Below, piece by piece: positions 25,217 to 32,369 of a stretch of 64,000 nt of DNA. Location: NCBI RefSeq assembly GCF_035917675.1, contig NZ_CP109104.1:1922001-1986000 (forward strand), read 5' to 3'. Below the pieces are notes generated by a model, which saw nothing but the letters and a program-made list of their open reading frames with translations, did no database searches and had not been told where the DNA came from. Position 1 is the first letter of the stretch, and each line of letters begins with the position of its first letter. This stretch comes from Streptomyces sp. NBC_01775 (GTDB lineage Bacteria; Actinomycetota; Actinomycetes; Streptomycetales; Streptomycetaceae). Position numbers and translations under genes: made by a program.

Positions 25217-25741
25217 ATGCAATTCGGCCGCACCTACGAGGAATTCTCCGTCGGGGACACCTACAAGCACTGGCCCGGCAAGACGGTCACCGAGTACGAC
25301 GACCACCTCTTCTGTCTGCTCACGATGAACCACCATCCGCTGCACATGGACAGCAACTACGCGGAGTCGACGACGGACTTCGGCAAGAACGTGGTGGTGG
25401 GCAACTACATCTACTCGCTGCTGCTGGGCATGTCGGTGCCGGACGTCTCGGGGAAGGCCATCGCCAATCTGGAGATCGAATCGCTGCGGCACGTCGCCCC
25501 GACGTTCCACGGCGACACGCTCTACGGCGAGACGACGGTGCTGGGGAAGATTCCGTCGAAGTCGAAGAACGACCGGGGAATCGTGCATGTCGAGACCAAG
25601 GGCTACAAGCAGGACGGCACTCTCGTGTGTGTCTTCCGGCGCAAGGTGATGGTGCCGACCCAGGCCTACATCAAGGAACGCGGCGGGGAGCAGCCGGGCC
25701 GTCCCGAACTCGTCGAACCGGCGCCGAAGGGGGGCAGGTGA
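25217..25741 (+). CDS. mch: MaoC-domain dehydratase (probable mesaconyl-CoA hydratase)
   Basis: A 174-residue hot-dog-fold hydratase, single-domain. The family catalytic region is seen as HHPLHMDSNYAESTTDFGKN (an Asp/His pair typical of MaoC), with VVVGNYIYSLLLGMSVPDVS after it and a GDTLYGETTVL strand later. In the ethylmalonyl-CoA pathway, mesaconyl-CoA is hydrated to beta-methylmalyl-CoA, and this gene sits exactly between the lyase and the dehydrogenase that would share those intermediates. It begins two bases after the lyase stop and ends one base before the next ATG. Confidence 0.9.
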   Translation: MQFGRTYEEFSVGDTYKHWPGKTVTEYDDHLFCLLTMNHHPLHMDSNYAESTTDFGKNVVVGNYIYSLLLGMSVPDVSGKAIANLEIESLRHVAPTFHGDTLYGETTVLGKIPSKSKNDRGIVHVETKGYKQDGTLVCVFRRKVMVPTQAYIKERGGEQPGRPELVEPAPKGGR

Positions 25742-25742
25742 G

Positions 25743-26957
25743 ATGGGACGCCTGGCACAGACCGAGGGCCTGACCGAGATCCAGCGGGAAATACTCTCGA
25801 CCGTGCGGAGCTTCGTCGACAAGGAGATTCTCCCGGTCGCCACGGAGCTGGAGCACAAGGATGAGTATCCGGCGGAGATCGTGGAGGGCCTGAAGGAGTT
25901 GGGGATCTTCGGCCTGATGATCCCCGAGGAGTACGGCGGGCTCGGTGAGTCACTGCTCACTTACGCGCTGTGTGTCGAGGAGATCGCCCGGGGCTGGATG
26001 AGCGTCTCGGGCATCATCAACACGCACTTCATCGTGGCGTACATGCTCAAGCAGCACGGCACGCCCGAGCAGAAGGACTATTTCCTGCCGAAGATGGCGG
26101 CCGGCGAGATCCGTGGCGCCTTCTCCATGTCGGAGCCGGGCCTCGGTTCGGACGTCTCGGCCATTACGTCCAAGGGCGTGCCGGCCGGGGACGAATCCGG
26201 GGACTTCCTGCTGACCGGCCAGAAGATGTGGCTGACCAACGGAGGCACATCCACCCTGGTCGCGGTGTTGTGCCGGACCGATGAGGGACATACCGAAGGG
26301 ACACCCCCGCACAAGTCGATGACGACTTTCCTGGTGGAGAAGGAGCCCGGTTTCGGCACGGTCCGGCCCGGCCTCAGCATTCCCGGGAAGATCGACAAAA
26401 TGGGCTACAAGGGCGTCGACACCACCGAGCTGATCATGGACGACCTGCGCATTCCGGCTGATCGCGTACTCGGCGGCACCACCGGCCGCGGTTTTTACCA
26501 GATGATGGACGGGGTCGAGGTCGGCCGCGTGAATGTCGCCGCGCGTGGCTGTGGTGTCGCCCAGCGTGCCTTTGAACTGGGTATCGACTACGCACAGCAA
26601 CGACACACCTTCGGAAAGCCGATCGCGGGCCATCAGGCCATTCAGTTCAAGCTCGCGGAGATGGCGACAAAGGTCGAGGCGGCACACGCGCTGATGGTCG
26701 GCGCCGCCCGGAAGAAGGACTCCGGTCAACGCAACGACCTGGAGGCCGGAATGGCGAAATATCTCGCCTCCGAGTACTGCAAGGAGGTCGTGGAGGACTC
26801 GTTCCGCATCCACGGCGGGTACGGTTTCAGTAAGGAATACGAGATCGAGCGCCTCTACCGGGAGGCGCCGATGCTCCTCATCGGCGAAGGAACCGCCGAG
26901 ATCCAGAAGATGATCGTGGGCCGGCGGCTACTCGAGGAGTACCGCACCCAGGGTTGA
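25743..26957 (+). CDS. Acyl-CoA dehydrogenase (probable methylsuccinyl-CoA dehydrogenase)
   Basis: A 404-residue flavoprotein of the acyl-CoA dehydrogenase family. FAD-binding and substrate motifs are visible: FSMSEPGLGSDVSAI, WLTNGGTSTL, QRHTFGKPIAGHQAIQF and FRIHGGYGFSKEYEIERLYR. The latter is followed by the usual C-terminal signature PMLLIGEGTAEIQKMIVG, where the Glu is at the catalytic-base position. Context as the last gene of the ccr operon points to methylsuccinyl-CoA to mesaconyl-CoA oxidation. It lacks the N-terminal extension known from proteobacterial Mcd. ATG 25743 lies one base after the hydratase stop. Confidence 0.9.
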   Translation: MGRLAQTEGLTEIQREILSTVRSFVDKEILPVATELEHKDEYPAEIVEGLKELGIFGLMIPEEYGGLGESLLTYALCVEEIARGWMSVSGIINTHFIVAYMLKQHGTPEQKDYFLPKMAAGEIRGAFSMSEPGLGSDVSAITSKGVPAGDESGDFLLTGQKMWLTNGGTSTLVAVLCRTDEGHTEGTPPHKSMTTFLVEKEPGFGTVRPGLSIPGKIDKMGYKGVDTTELIMDDLRIPADRVLGGTTGRGFYQMMDGVEVGRVNVAARGCGVAQRAFELGIDYAQQRHTFGKPIAGHQAIQFKLAEMATKVEAAHALMVGAARKKDSGQRNDLEAGMAKYLASEYCKEVVEDSFRIHGGYGFSKEYEIERLYREAPMLLIGEGTAEIQKMIVGRRLLEEYRTQG

Positions 26958-27036
26958 ATGTCCTTTTCGGGGTGTTTTCTTGGGGAACAAGATCACACCC
27001 CGACCTGGGACTTCGGCCACTGACTGGCCCTCTGGC

Positions 27037-27067
27037 TTGCCCAGTTGCCATCAGAAACCGGTAGCAT
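27037..27067 (+). promoter_or_regulatory. Candidate psd promoter
   Basis: TTGCCC (27037-27042) and TAGCAT (27062-27067) are separated by 19 bases and lie about 60 bases before psd, in the gap after the acyl-CoA dehydrogenase. The spacing is slightly long, so this is tentative. Confidence 0.3.
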
Positions 27068-27127
27068 CCCGGGAAAGCCGCCGTCCCCCCGTTACCTACG
27101 CGGCTCCCTCCGCTACGAAGGTCATTC

Positions 27128-27835
27128 ATGCCCCACAGCCCATCCACTGCACCCAGCGGCTCCCCCGCGCGCGGCTCTGGTCCCAGCGGGCCCGGCATGT
27201 CCGGCGCGTCCGGTGTGCCCCGCGTACGTCTGGCGCGCGGAGCGTCCCCCTGGCTCCTGCCGACCGTGGCGACGGCGGCTCTCAGCCTGGCACGCTCCCG
27301 CAGGTCCGGACGGGCCGCGCTGGTCGCCGTGCCCGCCACGGCGCTCGCCGCGGGCATGCTGTGGTTCTTCCGGGACCCGGAGCGGGAAATCGGCCAGGGC
27401 CGGGTGATCTCACCGGCCGACGGCGTGGTGCAGAGCATCATGCCGTGGAAGGACGGCCGCACCCGCGTCGCCATCTTCATGAGCCCGCTGAACGTCCACG
27501 TCAACCGCGCTCCGCTCGCCGGGACGGTGACCTCCGTCGAGCACATCCCCGGCGGCTACGTTCCCGCGTTCAACAAGGAGAGCGAGAACAACGAGCGCGT
27601 CGTCTGGCACTTCGACACCGAGCTGGGCGACATCGAGATGGTCCAGATCGCCGGCGCCGTCGCGCGACGCATCGTCCCCTACGTGCCCAGTGACACCAAG
27701 GTGGAGCAGGGCGAGCGCATCGGACTGATCCGATTCGGCTCCCGGGTGGATGTGTACCTCCCGGAGGGGGTCGAGACGGCCGTGGAGGTCGGCCAGACCA
27801 CGACAGCGGGGGTGACTCGCCTTGACCGTGATTGA
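27128..27835 (+). CDS. psd: Phosphatidylserine decarboxylase proenzyme, short type
   Basis: A 235-residue proenzyme that decarboxylates phosphatidylserine to phosphatidylethanolamine at the membrane. Typical segments: FFRDPEREIGQGRVISPADG, VAIFMSPLNVHVNRAPLAG, YVPAFNKESENNER and the C-terminal IRFGSRVDVYLPEG. Ser205 in FGSR is the expected self-cleavage point that becomes the pyruvoyl group of the alpha chain. A hydrophobic segment (about 43-76) follows a Gly/Ser/Pro-rich N-terminus. It overlaps pssA by 14 bases. Confidence 0.95.
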   Translation: MPHSPSTAPSGSPARGSGPSGPGMSGASGVPRVRLARGASPWLLPTVATAALSLARSRRSGRAALVAVPATALAAGMLWFFRDPEREIGQGRVISPADGVVQSIMPWKDGRTRVAIFMSPLNVHVNRAPLAGTVTSVEHIPGGYVPAFNKESENNERVVWHFDTELGDIEMVQIAGAVARRIVPYVPSDTKVEQGERIGLIRFGSRVDVYLPEGVETAVEVGQTTTAGVTRLDRD

Positions 27836-28706
27836 TCCGGACACCCAGGCGGCGTGGGTTCCTGGCGCCGATGCCGCCCACGCCGACGACGTCGACGGGC
27901 TGGAGGACGACGCGGCGGACGAGATGCCGCTGTCCACCCGCCTGTCAATAGCGGACACGCTGACGCTGGGCAATGCCACGTGCGGCTTCATGGCGGTGTA
28001 CTTCACCACCACCGGCGTCCTCATCCCGCACCTGACCGGCAGCGAGGACGGCGGCATGGCGCGGCACAGCGCCGCCACGGCCGTCGTGCTGATGCTGATG
28101 GCCTCGGTCTTCGACCTGTTCGACGGCCTGGTCGCGCGCAAGCTGCGCAGCTCCGCGATGGGCGCCGAGCTGGACAACCTCTCCGACCTGATCAGCTTCG
28201 GGCTGGCGCCCGCGTACTTCGTGGTCGTGTGGGGGATGGTCGCCAACGACGCGCACCAGCGGGTCTCGGTGGTGGCCGCGATCGTGGTGTTGCTGGCGGT
28301 GGTGCTGCGGCTTGCGCGGTTCTCCTGCGTGACCGTGCGGGACGGAGTGTTCCAGGGCATGCCGGGGCCGTTCGGCGCGCTGACCGTTGTCTCCATCGTG
28401 CTGTTGGAGCTGCCGTTCGTGCCGACCGCGCTCGCGATCGTGGGCGTCGCGTGGCTGATGGTGAGCCGCGTGGAGTACCCCAAGCCGCGGGGGCGGCTGG
28501 CCGTCGCGATGCTGAGCTGGATCGTGCTCAGCATGGGATTGCTGGCGGCCTGGGCGTTCGACGCGCCGGGTGGTGAGCTGCTGTTGCAGACCGGGTGCGC
28601 GCTTCAGGTGGTGCTCGGTGCGGTGATTCCGCTCTTCGCGACGTTCCGTCGCGTTAATTCCTTCCGTGACAACCGGCGCGAGGCGCGGGCAGCCGCACAG
28701 AGCTGA
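27822..28706 (+). CDS. pssA: CDP-diacylglycerol-serine O-phosphatidyltransferase
   Basis: A 294-residue integral membrane enzyme making phosphatidylserine from CDP-diacylglycerol and serine, the substrate for Psd. The CDP-alcohol phosphatidyltransferase signature is visible as FDLFDGLVARKLRSSAMG followed by AELDNLSD. About six to eight hydrophobic helices follow. The start is TTG 27822 or GTG 27828, both inside psd, so translation is coupled to psd. An acidic N-terminal tail of about 35 residues precedes the first helix. Confidence 0.93.
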   Translation: MTVIDPDTQAAWVPGADAAHADDVDGLEDDAADEMPLSTRLSIADTLTLGNATCGFMAVYFTTTGVLIPHLTGSEDGGMARHSAATAVVLMLMASVFDLFDGLVARKLRSSAMGAELDNLSDLISFGLAPAYFVVVWGMVANDAHQRVSVVAAIVVLLAVVLRLARFSCVTVRDGVFQGMPGPFGALTVVSIVLLELPFVPTALAIVGVAWLMVSRVEYPKPRGRLAVAMLSWIVLSMGLLAAWAFDAPGGELLLQTGCALQVVLGAVIPLFATFRRVNSFRDNRREARAAAQS

Positions 28707-28802
28707 TCCCTTCGGGGGGCCCGAGTCGCTTCGGGGGTGCCCCTTCTGCGGCGTATCGCGGCTGCGGGTGTGCTGCGGCTGAGCGCGCAGTTCCTCGCGC
28801 CC

Positions 28803-28837
28803 CTTCAAGGGCCCGGTCTTCGACCGGGCCCTTGAAG
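28803..28837 (+). terminator. Strong terminator after psd-pssA
   Basis: Perfect 16-bp arms CTTCAAGGGCCCGGTC (28803-28818) and GACCGGGCCCTTGAAG (28822-28837) enclose a TTC loop and are followed by TCTTTTCT. It has a stem plus U-run form and stands about 100 bases after pssA. Confidence 0.9.
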
Positions 28838-28948
28838 TCTTTTCTGGGGGCGGCGGGGCGCAGGAAAGTGTTATCGGAGGGGGCCCCACACCGTCTCCTG
28901 GGCGTACGACACCATCGTCAGCCCCCACCTCCACCAGGAGCCCCTCTC

Positions 28949-30211
28949 ATGCCGCACCCCCACAAGGCCAAGCACCGCCTCTCGCGTCGCCATGTTCTCC
29001 GGCTCGGTGGCGGTCTCGCGGCGGCCGGCGCCGTCGTCGGCGGCACCGCCGCCGCGTTCGGCAGCGGCGGCTCGGCGGACGCCGCGCCCGATGAGGGGCG
29101 GCGCGCCAAGGCCGCCTTCGCCCACCCCGGCATGCTGCACGCCGCGGACGACCTCCAGCGGGCCAAGGAGGGCGTCGCCGCGGGCAAGGAGCCGTGGCTG
29201 GCCGGATGGCGGAGACTGACCGCCAACCGGCACTCCGCGAGCGACTGGGCCGCCAGGCCGACGGAGAACGTCGTACGCGGCGGCGCCGGCCAGAACTACC
29301 GGAGCCTCTACAACGACATCCACGCCGCCTACCAGAACGCGCTCCGCCACCGCATGGACGGCTCGAAGGAGCACGGCGACGCCGCACGGGACATCCTCAA
29401 CGCCTGGTCGGGCACGCTCAAGACGGTCACGGGCAACGCCGACCGCTTCCTCGCGGGCGGCATCTACGGCTGGCAGTTCGCGAACGCCGCCGAGCTGATG
29501 CGCGGCTACGAGGGCTTCGACCTGCCCCGCTTCCAGAAGATGATGACCTCGGTCTTCCAGCCGCTGAACGAGGACTTCCTCGCCCACCACAACGGCGCGC
29601 ACATCGAGAACTACTGGGCGAACTGGGACCTGTGCAACGTCGCCTCGCTCATGGCCATCGCCATCCTCACCGACGACAGGGCGCTCTTCGACCGGGCCGT
29701 GACCTATATGAAGGAGGGCCCGGGCAACGGCTCGATCCCGCACGCCGTCCCCTTCCTCCACGAGGGCGGCCTCGCGCAGTGGCAGGAGAGCGGCCGGGAC
29801 CAGGGCCACACGATGATGGGCATGGGCCAGCTCGGCGCGATCTGCGAGATGGCCTGGAGCCAGGGCACCGACCTGTACGGCTTCGACGACAACCGCTTCT
29901 TGAAGGCCGCGGAGTACGTCGCCAAGTACAACCTGGGCCAGAGCGTCCCGTTCAAGACCTACACCTGGCACCAGGGGCAGCCCCCGGGCAAGGTGATGTC
30001 GCAGACCGTCATCTCCGACGCCGCCCGCGGCCAGCTCCGCCCCGTCTGGGAGATGCTGCACCACCACTACGCGGACCGCCGCGGCCTGGAGGCTCCGTAT
30101 CTCGCCGAGTTCGCGCAGAAGAACCGGGCAGAGGGAGGCGGCGGCGACTACGGCTCGGACAGCGGCGGCTTCGACCAGCTCGGCTTCGGCACGCTGCTGT
30201 ACGCCAGGTAG
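28949..30211 (+). CDS. Tat-exported alginate-lyase-family protein
   Basis: A 420-residue secreted protein. The N-terminus has a twin-arginine signal (SRRHVLRL, then a Gly/Ala-rich hydrophobic stretch), with likely cleavage near ADAAP at about residue 47. The mature part is an alpha/alpha toroid of the alginate lyase (PF05426) type: HNGAHIENYWANWDLCNVAS is the active-site region, with GQGHTMMG-like DQGHTMMGMGQLG downstream. Polysaccharide lyase activity is therefore likely, but the uronate polymer is not known. The gene immediately precedes the tethered sigma factor in the same direction. Confidence 0.85.
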   Translation: MPHPHKAKHRLSRRHVLRLGGGLAAAGAVVGGTAAAFGSGGSADAAPDEGRRAKAAFAHPGMLHAADDLQRAKEGVAAGKEPWLAGWRRLTANRHSASDWAARPTENVVRGGAGQNYRSLYNDIHAAYQNALRHRMDGSKEHGDAARDILNAWSGTLKTVTGNADRFLAGGIYGWQFANAAELMRGYEGFDLPRFQKMMTSVFQPLNEDFLAHHNGAHIENYWANWDLCNVASLMAIAILTDDRALFDRAVTYMKEGPGNGSIPHAVPFLHEGGLAQWQESGRDQGHTMMGMGQLGAICEMAWSQGTDLYGFDDNRFLKAAEYVAKYNLGQSVPFKTYTWHQGQPPGKVMSQTVISDAARGQLRPVWEMLHHHYADRRGLEAPYLAEFAQKNRAEGGGGDYGSDSGGFDQLGFGTLLYAR

Positions 30212-30267
30212 ACCGCGTGGGATTCCGGCCCTCGTATCCCCGGCCGGCGGGAGGGGAGCAGCGACGC

Positions 30268-31992
30268 GTGGACGTACGGGAGTGGCGTGCTGTCGTCGAG
30301 GCGGCACAGGGCGGGGACCGGCAGGCCCTCGACGAGCTGGTCGAGGGCTGGCTCCCGCTGGTCTACAACATCGTCGGCCGCGCCCTGAACGGCCACGCCG
30401 ACGTGGACGACGTCGTGCAGGAGACCATGCTCCGCGCCGTCCACCATCTGCCCGCGCTGCGCGATCCCGAGGGCTTCCGCTCCTGGCTCGTGGCCATCGC
30501 CATGCGCCAGGTGCGCGAGCGGCTGCGCCGCCGGGCGCGTGCGGAGGAGCCGGTGACACCGGCTGAGGCCGAGGCTGCGGCTGAGGACTTCGCGGAGCTG
30601 GCCGTGGTGCGGCTGGAGCTGGACGGCGAGCGCCGGGAGGTCGTCGAGGCGGTGCGCTGGCTGGACGGACCGGACCGCGAGCTGCTGTCCCTGTGGTGGC
30701 AGGAGGTCGGCGGCAGGCTGACGCGCAGCGAGGTCGCCGGTGCGCTGGGCATCAGCCGCCGGCACGCCGCCGTCCGCGTGCAGCGGATGAAGGGGCGGCT
30801 GGAGACGGCGCGCGGCATCGTACGGGCGCTGGAGCGCTCCCGCTGCCGCGAGCTGGCGAAGCTGACCGGCGGCTGGGAGGGGCGCCCCTCCTCGGTCTGG
30901 CGCAAGCGCTTCGCCCGCCATCTGCGGGGCTGCCGGTGGTGCGGTCGGGCGCGGGAGGGTTTCGTACCGCCCGAGCGGCTGCTTGTCGGGCTCGCGCTGG
31001 TCCCGGTCCCGGTCGGGTTCACGGTGGCGTCGCTGCTGGGCGGCGGCAAGGCGGCGGCAGTGGGACTGGGGGCCGCTGCCGCCTCAGCGAGCTGGTCGGC
31101 GAAGGTCCTCGCGGCCGTCGGCAAGCCGGTGGCCGGGCTCACGGCGGGCGCGTCGCTGGTGGCGGGCGGCGCGTACGTCATCTACGAGCGGACGGTCCCG
31201 CACGGCACGCCCCCGCCCCCGGCCACGGCCTCCGCGAACCCCTCCCCCACGGCTCGCTCAGCCCCCTCGGTGACGGGCTCCCCCACCACGCCGCCACGCG
31301 ATGCCCCCTCACCGACGGCCGAGAAACCGCGGGCGCGCGCCGCGTACGGCAGCGTCGTGGACGCGGCCGACCGGGCGCCGGACCCGGGGCGGCGGCCCGG
31401 CGCGCTGCCGCGGCGCGCCGACCGGGGACTGACGAGCAGCGGCGGCGGCAAAGCCGTGCTGACCCACCGGGGGGAGTCGGTGTCCCTGCGCGGCACCGGC
31501 TATGTGCGCGTCCGCTGGCAGATCCTCCCGGACCAGCGCCCGGGAAGCCTCGTCATGCCCACCTGGACCCGGCTGCACGGCAAGCTCTTCCACGTCGCCT
31601 CGGGCGGCGGGCGCCGCATGGACGACCGCCGGCCGGGCGCGGGTGACAGGACGTGGATGGGCTCGCCGTCCGGCGGGCTCACCCAGCTTCCGCGTGGCGC
31701 ACAGCAGATGTGGCAGAACGAGTACTTCTGGCTGGACGGCGGCGTCACTCTGCACCTGAACGAGAGCGGCGCCGACTACAACCTCATCGTGGAGCCGATG
31801 AGGCGCGAGGACATTCGCGCCGACCTCGGGACCGGCCCCGACCCCGCCCAGGGCGTCGTCCGCTACGGCCTCGTCCGCGACACGGGCAACGACCGGGCGC
31901 CGGTCCCCCAGTACGTCACGCGCTCGTCCCCCGGCGACCCGGCGACGGTGCCGCAGCGCTCCCGGCTCCGCTGGGGAGTGTCTTCGAAGTAG
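30268..31992 (+). CDS. Membrane-tethered ECF-type sigma factor with extracytoplasmic C-terminal domain
   Basis: A 574-residue fusion. Residues about 8-75 are sigma region 2 (LPLVYNIVGRALNGHADVDD, then VVQETMLRAV). About 130-185 is region 4 with helix-turn-helix LTRSEVAGALGISRRHAAVR. HLRGCRWC (about 217-224) resembles the HxxxCxxC zinc motif of anti-sigma factors. Hydrophobic segments follow near 235-260 and 265-310, then a Pro/Ser/Thr linker and a C-terminal region of about 200 residues of unknown fold. GTG 30268 has GGGGAG nine bases upstream; GTG 30217 is possible. Its stop lies in the left end of a repeat element. Confidence 0.82.
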   Translation: MDVREWRAVVEAAQGGDRQALDELVEGWLPLVYNIVGRALNGHADVDDVVQETMLRAVHHLPALRDPEGFRSWLVAIAMRQVRERLRRRARAEEPVTPAEAEAAAEDFAELAVVRLELDGERREVVEAVRWLDGPDRELLSLWWQEVGGRLTRSEVAGALGISRRHAAVRVQRMKGRLETARGIVRALERSRCRELAKLTGGWEGRPSSVWRKRFARHLRGCRWCGRAREGFVPPERLLVGLALVPVPVGFTVASLLGGGKAAAVGLGAAAASASWSAKVLAAVGKPVAGLTAGASLVAGGAYVIYERTVPHGTPPPPATASANPSPTARSAPSVTGSPTTPPRDAPSPTAEKPRARAAYGSVVDAADRAPDPGRRPGALPRRADRGLTSSGGGKAVLTHRGESVSLRGTGYVRVRWQILPDQRPGSLVMPTWTRLHGKLFHVASGGGRRMDDRRPGAGDRTWMGSPSGGLTQLPRGAQQMWQNEYFWLDGGVTLHLNESGADYNLIVEPMRREDIRADLGTGPDPAQGVVRYGLVRDTGNDRAPVPQYVTRSSPGDPATVPQRSRLRWGVSSK

Positions 31993-32199
31993 CGTCGTCC
32001 GCCCGGAAGGCGGGCCCGGCGGTGCCTGGTGTGTGCGATCGCAAGGCGGAGGAGGGTGGGGGCACCTCCCGGCCGGAGGCTGGGGGGACCCCGCGGAGCA
32101 GCGGCGACCGACGACAACGCCGCTGGGGGCACCCCCTGCTCGGAGAGCTTGGGGGAGTGCGTGCCAGGCACCACCGGGCAGACGGGACTTCGAAGACAC
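31978..32199. mobile_element. MITE-like element with inverted ends
   Basis: GTGTCTTCGAAGT at 31978-31990 recurs inverted at 32187-32199. Further similarity inward (CGTC..GCCCGG, GGTGCCTGG) continues the inverted repeat to about 50 bases at each end. No coding capacity. The interior carries two hairpin modules shared with the element at 51764-52105. Its left end supplies the last codons and TAG of the sigma-factor gene. No target-site duplication is evident. Confidence 0.65.
32117..32166. repeat. 50-bp repeat module, copy 1
   Basis: The stretch starting AACGCCGCTGGGGGCACCCC and ending GGGGGAGTGCGTGCC is identical, apart from one base, to 52018-52067. It can fold on itself (CCCCCTGCTC/GAGAGCTTGGGGG). 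It is part of the inverted-end element. Confidence 0.85.
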
Positions 32200-32369
32200 G
32201 ACCTAGGTGTGTTGTCCCGGCAATCGGGCGCGGCACCAGCTGTATCCGCTCCGGGCGTTGTTCACGCGGACGGCTCGACAACCGGCCGGCGAACCGCCGG
32301 ACGGGCGAGCACGGTTGCTCGGTGAGGCGTCGTTGCCGCGCTGTCAGTCCCACCTGAAAAGATCCGGGA

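Noticed and set aside
29194..30216. An upstream extension of the sigma-factor frame through the alginate-lyase gene
   Set aside because: The frame is open by chance there; the alginate-lyase frame is clear, and good start sites exist at 30217 and 30268.
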